Positions 50,395-59,257 of a stretch of 64,000 bases of DNA are shown here, piece by piece. The position numbers and the translations under genes are program-made. The notes under the pieces were generated by a model. The model was not told where the DNA came from. It did not search any database and saw only the letters and a list, made by a program, of their open reading frames with translations. Position 1 is the first letter of the stretch; every line of letters begins with the position of its first letter. Source of the stretch: BJGV01 sp964196335 (lineage in GTDB: Bacteria > Pseudomonadota > Gammaproteobacteria > Burkholderiales > Nitrosomonadaceae); NCBI GenBank assembly GCA_965238155.1, contig OZ250175.1, positions 620,001 through 684,000 of the forward strand, read 5' to 3'.

Positions 50395-51567
50395 TTAGAT
50401 ATCAATAATTCTCCAGGTTTTATTTTTTAGTACTAGTTTCCTGTCACAGTTATATGTATCTTTGTTTCTCCCATGCCTTGGTAATTTCACTACTACAATT
50501 TTGCCAATCTTGCGTAGCTGTGTAATTTTCTTCTCAAGTGCTTTGTCATTCTTTCTATATGGTGCCAGAATTCCTTTAGGGCAAGGATCAGGTGGTTGCT
50601 TTAGTCTAGATAATTCACGTAAATCCATACTAAATCCGGTAGCCGGACGGGCCCTTCCAAACACTTTACCAATTTCATCATAACGTCCACCTAGTGCAAT
50701 TGCGTTGGAGCAATTATTGGCATACGCCGAAAATACTATACCACTATGATAATGATAGCCACGTAAGTCTGCCAGATCGAATGCTAACGAATCCACTGCT
50801 AACTTTAATTCTGCTGCTACTACTTCTAATTCATCTAGTGCTTTTCTAATTTCCGGATAATCAGGTAAAAATTTTCGTGCTTGAACCAGTATATTTTTAT
50901 CTCCGTATAGCTTTGGCAATAACATTAAAGCCTGGCCCACTTTTTTTCTTATATTTTTATCAAATCCCGAGCAGAGTTCCTGTAATGCCGGGATATCCTT
51001 AGCTTGTAGTGCGCTAAATAATTCTGCTTCTATGTTAGTTGGGATATTTGCGCCTCTAACAAGGCCGCGAAATACAGCAACATGGCCAAGATCTAAATGG
51101 ACTTTATCTATTCCAGACGTTGCAAGAATTTGTAACATGAGCCGTTGGATTTCTATATCACTTTCCAGTCCAACGTGCCCATAAAGTTCCGCGCCAATCT
51201 GGAGTGGTTCACGAGTACTGGTTAATCCTGATGGCACAGTGTGCAGTACGCTACCTGCATAGCATAAACGGGTAATACCATCACAATTTAGTAAGTGGGC
51301 ATCAATACGTGCAGTCTGAGGTGTTATGTCCGCACGCAAACCCATCATTCTGCCGCTCAACTGATCAACCACCTTGAACATACGCAAGTTCATATCACTT
51401 CCGCTACCTGAAATCAGTGATTCTACAAATTCCAGCATCGGAGGAGCTACTAGTTGATAACCATATACTAATAGCAAATCCAAAATTTGTCTTCGCATTG
51501 ATTCTATACGCAGTGCTTCTGCAGGTAGAATATCTTCGATGTATTCGGGAAGGACCCAATTACGCAT
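50395..51567 (-). CDS. hisZ: ATP phosphoribosyltransferase regulatory subunit HisZ
   Basis: HisRS-like subunit that works with short HisG in the first histidine step. It has 390 residues, opening NWVLPEYIEDILPAEA and with the class II core MRLRADITPQ-like segment (GLRADITPQTARIDA) and GGRYDEIGKVFGRARPATGFSMDL. It lacks the tRNA-binding C-terminal region, as all HisZ proteins do. hisG is not in the window. Precedes purA. Confidence 0.95.
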   Translation of the reverse strand: MRNWVLPEYIEDILPAEALRIESMRRQILDLLLVYGYQLVAPPMLEFVESLISGSGSDMNLRMFKVVDQLSGRMMGLRADITPQTARIDAHLLNCDGITRLCYAGSVLHTVPSGLTSTREPLQIGAELYGHVGLESDIEIQRLMLQILATSGIDKVHLDLGHVAVFRGLVRGANIPTNIEAELFSALQAKDIPALQELCSGFDKNIRKKVGQALMLLPKLYGDKNILVQARKFLPDYPEIRKALDELEVVAAELKLAVDSLAFDLADLRGYHYHSGIVFSAYANNCSNAIALGGRYDEIGKVFGRARPATGFSMDLRELSRLKQPPDPCPKGILAPYRKNDKALEKKITQLRKIGKIVVVKLPRHGRNKDTYNCDRKLVLKNKTWRIIDI

Positions 51568-51613
51568 ATTTATTGTCTGGACAACTTTGGTTTAGAAGTG
51601 TGACGATGTGAGT

Positions 51614-51799
51614 TTATTTAACAAGGTATAGCAACAGTAAACCTAGTAGCATTGACGTCAGGCCTATGAAACGCACCTGGTTATCACCAGTCTCAGTCAG
51701 TTTCTTGAAGGTATCACGCCAAATACTAGGAAGTAAGAATGGTAGTATCCCTTCCAGTACCAACATCAAAGCAAATGCAATTAGCAAAGTGTCCCACAT
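51614..51799 (-). CDS. DUF2065 small membrane protein
   Basis: A 61-residue protein with two hydrophobic helices (residues about 4-21 and 44-60) around a polar loop (WRDTFKKLTETGDNQVRFIG). It is the DUF2065 family member usually found just after hflC in betaproteobacteria, with no function known. It lies between hflC and hisZ on the same strand. Confidence 0.88.
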   Translation of the reverse strand: MWDTLLIAFALMLVLEGILPFLLPSIWRDTFKKLTETGDNQVRFIGLTSMLLGLLLLYLVK

Positions 51800-51927
51800 A
51801 CTTTTAATAACTCCAATAGTACGCTTTTATATACCGAAGCTTTAAAAAAAGTTTTTGCTAACCGAAACTAATAATAAAAATGGAACAAACGAATGCAAGA
51901 GTTTGAGTTAACTACGATTCTTGATAT

Positions 51928-52800
51928 TTATTTTCTACTGCTTCCTGGATTTTTCAAGTACTTGAAAAATTCTGAATTTGGCTCAAGTACCATCATGTCA
52001 CTCTTGTTCTGGAAACTTCGTTTATATGCCTCCAAGCTGCGATAGAAAGAATAAAATTCCGGGTTTTTCTGAAATGCTTCAGCATATATTTTTGTGGCTT
52101 TTGCATCTCCCTCACCCTTGGTTTTTTGTGCGTCCCGGTATGCTTTTGCCAGAATTACTTCACGTTGACGATCAGCATTGGAACGAATTTTTTCAGAATC
52201 TGCAAAACCAGTAGAACGTAGTTCATTAGCTACACGCGTTCTTTCTGCTTCCATTCTTCGGTAGACTGATTCACTTACTTCTTTTGGCAAGTCAACACGC
52301 TTTAGACGCACATCCACCACTTCTACCCCTATATTACGGGCATCTGCATCAGCCTTCTGGCGCATTATTTCCATAATTTTGTCACGTTGACCAGAAACTA
52401 CCTCATGTACTGTGCGATTACCAAACTCATCGCGTAAACTAGAGTTCACAGTCTGTGCCAGGCGGACTCTGGCTAATGTTTCATCACCCCGTACACTGAT
52501 GTAATATTGTTTTACATCAACGATGCGCCATTTAACAAATAAGTCTACCAGCACATTCTTTTTCTCTGAAGTGATAAACCGTTCTGGTTCCTCCGCATCC
52601 ATGGTCAATATACGTGAATCAAAAAAACGTACATTCTGTACCATAGGAATCTTAAAATATAATCCCGGAGATGTTTTTACAGAGACAACTTCACCTAGTT
52701 GAAAGACGATCGCTCTTTGGCGCTGGTCGACAATAAATAGTGAAGAGCTTACCAGAAGGAACAATACGACAATGATGCCTAATAATGTTTGACTTTTCAT
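51928..52800 (-). CDS. hflC: FtsH-modulating SPFH protein HflC
   Basis: Membrane protein that, with HflK, forms a cage around the FtsH protease. The 290-residue chain has one N-terminal membrane helix (about 5-23), a SPFH/band-7 domain (FIVDQRQRAIVFQLGEV, LYFKIPMVQNVRFFDSRIL) and a coiled-coil region with ERTRVANELRSTGFADSEKIRSNADRQREVILAKAYRDAQKTKGEGDAKA. It begins immediately after the hflK stop (TAA ATG). Confidence 0.96.
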   Translation of the reverse strand: MKSQTLLGIIVVLFLLVSSSLFIVDQRQRAIVFQLGEVVSVKTSPGLYFKIPMVQNVRFFDSRILTMDAEEPERFITSEKKNVLVDLFVKWRIVDVKQYYISVRGDETLARVRLAQTVNSSLRDEFGNRTVHEVVSGQRDKIMEIMRQKADADARNIGVEVVDVRLKRVDLPKEVSESVYRRMEAERTRVANELRSTGFADSEKIRSNADRQREVILAKAYRDAQKTKGEGDAKATKIYAEAFQKNPEFYSFYRSLEAYKRSFQNKSDMMVLEPNSEFFKYLKNPGSSRK

Positions 52801-54009
52801 TTATCTGGACTCCCGTTCGCGAATTCGGAATGCTTCACGAGAACGCTGTGTACGAGCAGCACTGTTCATAGGCTCTGGCAAGATTACCTGAGGAGGAGGT
52901 GCTGGTACTACTGGAGCAGGTGTTGTAGTAGGGGTACTTTTCTCTATCAGCTTATCTAGCGGCAAATAAAGTAAATTATTGCTGTTTTTTGAATCCACCA
53001 ATATTTTATTGGTATTTGTTAGTATTTCCTGCATCATATCAAGGTAAAGGCGATCACGGGTTACGCCAGGCGCCTTATTATATTCAACCAATATTTGTTT
53101 AAAGCGGTTAGCATCACCAGTAGAGCTTTCTATCACTCGTTGTTTATACCCCTCAGATTCTTCCATCAGGCGAGCAGCATTACCTTTGGCTTTTGGGATA
53201 ACATCGTTAGCATAAGCTTCCCCTTCATTTTTTTGTCGTTCCTTATCCTGTCCTGCTTTAACTGCATCATCAAATGCTGCCTGAACCTGCTCCGGCGGTT
53301 GCGCATTCTGCATAGTAACCTTGCTGATAGCAATCCCTATTTTGTAATGATCAAGAAGTCGTTGCATCAATATAGTTGCTTTTGCTGCCACATCTTCCCG
53401 TCCTTCGTAGAGAACGTAATCCATACTACTTTTTCCAATAACTTCACGAATAGATGATTCTGCAGCCTGTAGTACTGCTTCATCCGGATCACGGTTATTA
53501 AACAGGTATTCTTCAGGATTTTTAAGTATATATTGCACAGCAAACTGAATATCAATGATATTTTCATCATCAGTTAACATCAATGACTCTTTCAGTACCT
53601 TACTTGCTACATTTTTACGGTAGCCTATTTCAATTGTTCTTACCTGACTTACGTTAACGAGCTCAACAGTTTCAGCTGGATAGGGTAAGTGCCAACTTAA
53701 TCCTGCTTGGGTTGTTTCACTATACTGTCCAAAGCGCAGGACTACTCCTCGTTGACCTTCATTGACAATGTAAAAGCCGCTGGCTATCCATAACAATAAG
53801 AGAAGTCCAAGGAGCACGCCAATACTTAAACCACCACTAAACCGTTTAAAATTGCCACCTCCACCTCCATCTCCAGAACCATTGCTACCAGGACGCTTAC
53901 GCCCACCAAAAAGGTCGTTAAGCTTTTTATTAACGTTACGTAACATTTCATCCAGGTCAGGTGGACCGGATCCACCTTTTTTTCGCCCCCACTGCGGGTC
54001 ATTTCCCAT
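52801..54009 (-). CDS. hflK: FtsH-modulating SPFH protein HflK
   Basis: Partner of HflC. In 402 residues: a Gly/Asn-rich N-terminus (WGRKKGGSGPPDLDEM and GGRKRPGSNGSGDGGGGGN), one membrane helix (about 60-81), the SPFH domain (FYIVNEGQRGVVLRFGQY, GLSWHLPYPAETVELVNVSQV), coiled coil and a Pro-rich tail. No terminator separates it from hflC. It is 112 bases after hflX. Confidence 0.96.
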   Translation of the reverse strand: MGNDPQWGRKKGGSGPPDLDEMLRNVNKKLNDLFGGRKRPGSNGSGDGGGGGNFKRFSGGLSIGVLLGLLLLLWIASGFYIVNEGQRGVVLRFGQYSETTQAGLSWHLPYPAETVELVNVSQVRTIEIGYRKNVASKVLKESLMLTDDENIIDIQFAVQYILKNPEEYLFNNRDPDEAVLQAAESSIREVIGKSSMDYVLYEGREDVAAKATILMQRLLDHYKIGIAISKVTMQNAQPPEQVQAAFDDAVKAGQDKERQKNEGEAYANDVIPKAKGNAARLMEESEGYKQRVIESSTGDANRFKQILVEYNKAPGVTRDRLYLDMMQEILTNTNKILVDSKNSNNLLYLPLDKLIEKSTPTTTPAPVVPAPPPQVILPEPMNSAARTQRSREAFRIRERESR

Positions 54010-54121
54010 AATGATATTTCTTCCAGTTATTATATTAATCTTATTTCGACGAATAGATAGTCTAGTAAGTTCCCTTGGAGCTTAGCCATGATGTGAATAT
54101 TAGTTGTAATATTATAGTTGG

Positions 54122-55318
54122 CTAACTCAATAATTGACTATAGAGACTCTCGTCATCTATCGCTTCAATTTTTGGCAACATTTTACACCATTGCGAAGTA
54201 CACTGTTTAATTGTTTCAGCTAGCGCCATCCTAATAAAATCGAGCCCCTCACCGGTTTTTGCACTTAAGCGGATTTGTACTATTCTACCATACTCGTTAC
54301 GACGACACCCAGACGTTCTTAATGATAAATTTGCTAAATCAATTTTGTTTAGTACCAGAATCTGCGGAACTGTATCAGCACCGATTTCTTGTAGCACTTT
54401 ATTCACTTCTTCGATTTGTTCTTCTCGATTAGGGCTACTCGCATCTACCACATGTAATAGTATATCTGACTGTACAGTTTCTTCTAATGTCGCCCTGAAT
54501 GCGGCAACCAGAGTGTGTGGTAATTCGCGGATGAAGCCCACAGTGTCAGAGATAACCAGCGGACCATGCTCCGGAATATAAAGTTTACGAGTGGTTGCGT
54601 CTAATGTTGCAAAAAGTTGGTTGGCAGTATAGGTTCGTGCACCAGTGAGGCAATTAAACAAGGTAGATTTGCCTGCATTAGTATAACCAATAATGGAAAC
54701 TGAAATAACTTGGGCGCGTTTCCTCGTACGTCTTTGAACATTTCGTCGAGATTGGAGTTTTGTAAGCTTTTCCTTAAGTAATTTAACCCGTTTTCCAAGT
54801 AATCTCCGGTCTGTTTCAAGTTGAGTTTCTCCGGGACCACGTAAGCCTATACCACCTTTTTGTCGCTCCAGGTGAGTCCAGCCACGTACTAAGCGAGTAG
54901 CAAGATACTGGAGCTGGGCTAGTTCCACTTGAAGTTTCCCTTCATGACTTTTAGCACGTTGAGCAAATATATCTAAAATTAGACTGGTGCGGTCGATTAC
55001 ACGGCATTCTAGGAATTTCTCCAGATTACGTTGTTGAACAGGAGAGAGATTATTATTAAATATTACTAACTGGGCACCAGTTTGTTTCAGTATTTGCGCA
55101 ATTTCATCTACTTTTCCTTTGCCTGCATAGGTAGCAGGGCTGGGCTTATAGTGTTTGCTCTTAACCTCTGCAAGAATTGTAAGTTTATCGCTTACGGCTA
55201 ATTGTCGTAATTCTTCTAAATCTTCTGAGTGACTATTAATACCAATATTTAAGCTGACCAGTATAGTGGTATTTGCATCACTTATAGTGTTAGTGCTGCC
55301 GGCAGAATTATCAGGCAT
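54122..55318 (-). CDS. hflX: Ribosome-associated GTPase HflX
   Basis: GTPase that splits stalled 70S ribosomes under stress. The N-terminal domain is followed by a coiled coil and the G domain with G1 GYTNAGKSTLFNCLT, G3 DTVGFIRELPHTLV and G4 LNKID. I start at ATG 55318 (MPDNSAG), which overlaps the hfq stop by 8 bases and gives 398 residues; an upstream TTG at 55369 would add 17 residues deeper into hfq. Order hfq-hflX-hflK-hflC is conserved in Proteobacteria. Confidence 0.95.
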   Translation of the reverse strand: MPDNSAGSTNTISDANTTILVSLNIGINSHSEDLEELRQLAVSDKLTILAEVKSKHYKPSPATYAGKGKVDEIAQILKQTGAQLVIFNNNLSPVQQRNLEKFLECRVIDRTSLILDIFAQRAKSHEGKLQVELAQLQYLATRLVRGWTHLERQKGGIGLRGPGETQLETDRRLLGKRVKLLKEKLTKLQSRRNVQRRTRKRAQVISVSIIGYTNAGKSTLFNCLTGARTYTANQLFATLDATTRKLYIPEHGPLVISDTVGFIRELPHTLVAAFRATLEETVQSDILLHVVDASSPNREEQIEEVNKVLQEIGADTVPQILVLNKIDLANLSLRTSGCRRNEYGRIVQIRLSAKTGEGLDFIRMALAETIKQCTSQWCKMLPKIEAIDDESLYSQLLS

Positions 55319-55556
55319 CGGGTATAACTGGTGTCTCAAACGAAGTAGAGAAGGTTTTAGTGGGGACAACGGTAGAAATAGCGTGTTTATATACCATTTG
55401 TGTAACTGTATTCTTTAGAAGTATTACATATTGGTCAAATGAGTCAATGTGTCCCTGCAGTTTAATACCATTTACCAAATAAATTGATACTGGAATATGT
55501 TCTTTCCGTAAGGCATTTAAAAACGGATCTTGTAAGAGTTGTCCTTTAGCTGTCAT
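55311..55556 (-). CDS. hfq: RNA chaperone Hfq
   Basis: Sm-like hexameric RNA chaperone for small-RNA regulation. The 81-residue protein opens with GQLLQDPFLNALRKEHIPVSIYLVNGIKLQG, the Sm1 motif, and ends the core with YKHAISTVVP, the Sm2 motif; the C-terminus is short (about 15 residues). ATG at 55556; a short T/G-rich stretch (CACGGAGACTCCC) upstream supplies GGAG. Followed by hflX. Confidence 0.98.
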   Translation of the reverse strand: MTAKGQLLQDPFLNALRKEHIPVSIYLVNGIKLQGHIDSFDQYVILLKNTVTQMVYKHAISTVVPTKTFSTSFETPVIPDA

Positions 55557-55957
55557 GGGAGTCTCCGTGTTTTAATTATTCGAGAGTTCACTTTACTTGA
55601 TTTTTTGGAGTAAATCTATATTCCTAAAATTATGAAAGAATAGAATTAATACCATGAGTTCAGTCATGTAATTAGAAAATTTTTATTCAATATCTATCTT
55701 ATGTAAAATGAGTTTAAAAAAGAAAATATTAATAGTGATTATTATAATTAGCTCATTAGGAGAGAGCGCAGATCCTGTCTGACATTATATATCTATAATG
55801 TCAGCTATTTATTAAGGTTAGTTTTTATTAAGCTTCAGGATAAGTACAATCAATTTTATACTGTAATTTATTGCAATTCTATTTTATAGAGTACAGAAGA
55901 ATTGATTTGTAAATTTAAGAAAATATCGGCTTATTAGTATCTTGTTTCCAGATAAAA
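55557..55957 (-). other. AT-rich intergenic region before hfq, with a hairpin
   Basis: About 400 bases between rppH and hfq with no gene. The one clear feature is CTGACATTATA/TATAATGTCAG (55779-55804), a perfect 11-base-pair stem with a four-base loop. No long T-run follows on either strand, so it is at best a weak terminator or a protein-binding palindrome. hfq promoters must lie in 55557-55778, but no single one stands out. Confidence 0.5.
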
Positions 55958-56527
55958 TTATTTAGCCCTATTACTAGCAGGTATGGCCGTGTCTAAATTC
56001 ATCTTTTGTACATAAATACGATTATATTTTCCATAGTTATTAATTTCATGAGATTCACGGTTAAGTAGGCGTGCTAACTCAGTAAGAGCTTGATAGTAAA
56101 CTTGACGTTTAAACTCAACCACCGACTCGAGTTCAATCCAGTACTGGTTCCAACGCCATGCATCGAACTCCGGGCGAACATTTGTGCGTAGTGACACGTC
56201 AGAGTCACGCCCTACCAGGCGCAACAAGTACCAAATTTGTTTTTGACCTTTATAATTCCCACGCCATTCACGCTTTATCCACTGGTCCGGTACTTCATAG
56301 CGTAACCAGTCACGTGTGCGCCCAACGATTTCGACATGACAGGGATGAAGGCCTGTTTCCTCTGTTAACTCTCTGTACATGGCCTGTTTTGGACTTTCAC
56401 CAGGATTGATTCCACCTTGAGGAAATTGCCAGGAATTTTGTTTAATGCGTTTTCCCCAGAAGACTTCATTCTTCTTGTTCAAAAGAATAATACCAACATT
56501 GGAGCGATATCCGTTGCGGTCGATCAT
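55958..56527 (-). CDS. rppH: RNA pyrophosphohydrolase
   Basis: Nudix hydrolase that removes pyrophosphate from mRNA 5' ends to start decay. The Nudix box GGINPGESPKQAMYRELTEETGL is complete. I choose the ATG at 56527 (MIDRNGYRSNVGIILLN), the usual RppH N-terminus, with GGGTG about 8 bases upstream; an ATG 51 bases earlier would add 17 residues not found in the family. The family's usual C-terminal tail is present. It is divergent from proS. Confidence 0.94.
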   Translation of the reverse strand: MIDRNGYRSNVGIILLNKKNEVFWGKRIKQNSWQFPQGGINPGESPKQAMYRELTEETGLHPCHVEIVGRTRDWLRYEVPDQWIKREWRGNYKGQKQIWYLLRLVGRDSDVSLRTNVRPEFDAWRWNQYWIELESVVEFKRQVYYQALTELARLLNRESHEINNYGKYNRIYVQKMNLDTAIPASNRAK

Positions 56528-56578
56528 ATGATTCACCCGTGTGATCCGTTTCGATAAGATTGATACGGATTTTTTCAT

Positions 56579-56896
56579 ATTTTATACTAGAATGAAAGTA
56601 ATCGTTAAATTAATAAATAGCTTTAGCTTAATTTATTACATTTAAATCTATGTCTTTTATTAAGCGTGATATTTGATTTTCCATTTAAGTTTGAAATGCA
56701 TTTTCTATGTTGTTGTCATTGTCATCATGGCAAATATCTCTCTTAAAAGTTATTTATTAAGGTGCGTTATGTATAAAGTGTGATAATAAGCTTTCTTAAC
56801 TAAGTTAACAGGTATGAATGTTGTGGGTAAATAATACATATTGAATCCTTTCAAGGTAGAATTACTTCGATTTAATTGTTTTGATGGAGCCAGGTG
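56579..56896. other. AT-rich divergent upstream region of rppH and proS
   Basis: More than 300 bases without a gene between the divergent rppH and proS starts. It is AT-rich, with short runs such as TTTATTA and TTAAATT, but I find no confident promoter, hairpin or repeat. GGAGCCAGG (56886-56894) just before 56897 serves as the proS ribosome binding site. Confidence 0.6.
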
Positions 56897-58600
56897 ATGC
56901 GTGTATCACAATTTTTTATTTCTACCTATAAAGAGGCCCCTGCTGAAGCAGAATTAGTGAGTCATGGGCTAATGATGCGTGCGGGTCTCATTAAGAGACT
57001 TGGAAGTGGATTATATACTTGGATGCCGCTGGGTTTGAGAGTCTTGCGTAAAGTTGAACGTATTATTCGGGAGGAAATGGATAGGAACGGTGCAATAGAG
57101 CTACTTATGCCCGTAGTGCAACCGGCAGAATTATGGAAAGAGACAGCACGCTGGGATAAATTCGGGTCACTGATGCTGCGAATTAAAGATAGGTATCAAC
57201 GTGATTTCTGTTTTGGACCTACGCATGAAGAAGTGATTACTGACATTGCACGTAGAGAAATAAAAAGTTATCGTCAGTTGCCGCTTACTCTATATCAGAT
57301 TCAAACTAAGTTTCGTGATGAGATTCGTCCCCGCTTTGGGGTGATGCGTGCGCGTGAATTTGTAATGAAAGATGCATATTCATTCCATGTTGACAATGCT
57401 GACCTTGAGGAAACATATAAGGCTATGCATGATGCCTATACTAGAATATTTAGCCGATTAGGATTGAATTTTCGTGCTGTAGAAGCGGATTCAGGAGCAA
57501 TAGGTGGTAGTAGTTCGCACGAGTTTCACGTATTGGCTGATTCAGGTGAAGATAGCATTGTTTTTTGTCCAAATTCAACTTATGCAGCCAATATTGAATT
57601 TGCTGAGGCGTTACAACCGGATAAATTGCGTGAAGGAGCTAATAGTTCCATACAAAAGATTGCAACACCTATCAAAAAAACTTGTGAAGAGGTAGCAAAA
57701 TTTTTGAATGTACCAGTTCAGAAGACCGTTAAAACTTTAGCGGTGATGGTAAACCATGAAATGGTTTTATTGTTGTTACGTGGTGATCATCATTTAAACG
57801 AATTAAAAGCTAAGAAAATTCCATTACTGAGAGATTTTCGGCTGGCAAGTGAGGAGGAAGTTTTTAACAAAACAAGTTGTTGTACAGGATATACAGGTCC
57901 AATTGGTCTTGAGCTAACCATTATTTCAGATGTATCGGTTATAGAAATGAGCGATTTTATTTGTGGCTCAAATGAGGAAGGCTACCATTACACTGGTGTT
58001 AATTTTGGTCGCGATATGAAAGAACCTGACCATGTATTTGATATTCGCAATGTAGTTTCAGGTGACTTATCTCCCGATGGAAAAGGTAAACTCGAAATCT
58101 GCAGAGGCATTGAAATCGGACATATCTTCAAGTTACATACTGAATATTCCAAGGAGATGAGAGCTTGCTATTTAGATGAATCTGGCCAGTCTATACCCAT
58201 GGAAATGGGGTGTTACGGTATTGGCGTATCACGTATCGTAGCTGCAGCAATTGAACAGAATCATGATAAGCATGGTATTGTCTTTCCACTTGCAATGGCT
58301 CCTTTCCATGTAGTAATTGTGCCCATCGGAATGAACAAGAGTACATTGATAAAAACTGAAGCGGAAAAATTATATGAAAAGCTCTCTGCTGTCGGTATTG
58401 AAGTGTTGTTTGATGATCGTAATGAGCGTCCGGGTGTGATGTTTGCTGATATGGAATTAATTGGAATTCCCCATCGTATTGTCATCGGAGAGCGTGGTTT
58501 GAAAGAGGGAAATGTCGAATACCAAGGTAGATGTGATGATAAACATAAGGTTATACCCTTGCAAAGTGTTGTTGATTTTATAGAATCAATAATATGTTGA
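56897..58600 (+). CDS. proS: Prolyl-tRNA synthetase (bacterial type with editing domain)
   Basis: Charges tRNA-Pro. The 567-residue chain is the long bacterial form: class II motif 1-2 region with FGPTHEEVITD, motif REFVMKDAYSFH, the YbaK-like editing insertion around residues 225-405 (AEALQPDKL to the GYTGPIGLE stretch) and an anticodon domain at the end. The ATG at 56897 has GGAG 7 bases before it; a GTG 3 bases earlier is less likely. It overlaps the next gene by 7 bases. Confidence 0.97.
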   Translation: MRVSQFFISTYKEAPAEAELVSHGLMMRAGLIKRLGSGLYTWMPLGLRVLRKVERIIREEMDRNGAIELLMPVVQPAELWKETARWDKFGSLMLRIKDRYQRDFCFGPTHEEVITDIARREIKSYRQLPLTLYQIQTKFRDEIRPRFGVMRAREFVMKDAYSFHVDNADLEETYKAMHDAYTRIFSRLGLNFRAVEADSGAIGGSSSHEFHVLADSGEDSIVFCPNSTYAANIEFAEALQPDKLREGANSSIQKIATPIKKTCEEVAKFLNVPVQKTVKTLAVMVNHEMVLLLLRGDHHLNELKAKKIPLLRDFRLASEEEVFNKTSCCTGYTGPIGLELTIISDVSVIEMSDFICGSNEEGYHYTGVNFGRDMKEPDHVFDIRNVVSGDLSPDGKGKLEICRGIEIGHIFKLHTEYSKEMRACYLDESGQSIPMEMGCYGIGVSRIVAAAIEQNHDKHGIVFPLAMAPFHVVIVPIGMNKSTLIKTEAEKLYEKLSAVGIEVLFDDRNERPGVMFADMELIGIPHRIVIGERGLKEGNVEYQGRCDDKHKVIPLQSVVDFIESIIC

Positions 58601-59190
58601 GTATAGTTGGGATAATGTTATTGCTTTTTCCTGCTTTTGCCCAGGCCGGAGCTCAAATGTATGAGCCGCTATCTGCTAGTGTTAAGGCGGGCTTGCATAT
58701 TAAAGTTAGCGATAAAGCTATTTCATATCAAAAATTTATATCTGTATTTAAAAATAAGGAACAAGGAGCTGCATGGTTAGCTGCTATGTCTAAAAGGCTT
58801 GAGAAACGAATGCCTGATCCTGAAGAGCGCAATGATTTTTTAATGACGGTGTATTTCGAAGCCACACGTGCTGGCTTGGATCCGCAATTGATATTGGGCA
58901 TTATTCAAGTTGAAAGTGGATTCAAGAAGTATGCTGTATCTAAATCAGGCGCATATGGCTATATGCAGGTTATGCCATTTTGGCGCAAATTAATTGGAGG
59001 TCCTACTCATGATCTTTTTCATCTGCGAATAAATCTACGTTATGGCTGTACCATCCTGCGGCATTATCTAGACATTGAGAAGGGGAACTACTTTCGTGCG
59101 CTTGGACGATACAATGGGAGCTTAGGGAAGGCAGCTTATCCTAATTTAGTAAAAAATGCCTGGCATGATAACTGGGCTTACTCATCATAA
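58594..59190 (+). CDS. Lytic transglycosylase (SLT domain)
   Basis: Periplasmic enzyme that cuts peptidoglycan glycan strands. The 198-residue precursor has a signal peptide of about 18 residues (VGIMLLLFPAFAQA), then an SLT domain with the catalytic Glu in IIQVESGFKKYAVSKSGAYGYMQVMPFW and the phrase ALGRYNGSLGKAAYP. Its ATG overlaps the proS stop by 7 bases, so it is coupled to proS. It converges with leuA across 67 bases that hold no clear terminator. Confidence 0.9.
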   Translation: MLSIVGIMLLLFPAFAQAGAQMYEPLSASVKAGLHIKVSDKAISYQKFISVFKNKEQGAAWLAAMSKRLEKRMPDPEERNDFLMTVYFEATRAGLDPQLILGIIQVESGFKKYAVSKSGAYGYMQVMPFWRKLIGGPTHDLFHLRINLRYGCTILRHYLDIEKGNYFRALGRYNGSLGKAAYPNLVKNAWHDNWAYSS

Positions 59191-59257
59191 GCAGCAACAA
59201 TTACTGCATAATTGAGTAAGCGGCTATCTTATCGCGCAGACATCACCAAGAGTTTTC

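Noticed and set aside
50395..51567. HisZ as a defective histidyl-tRNA synthetase
   Set aside because: Loss of aminoacylation residues and the anticodon domain is normal for HisZ, the regulatory subunit of short HisG.
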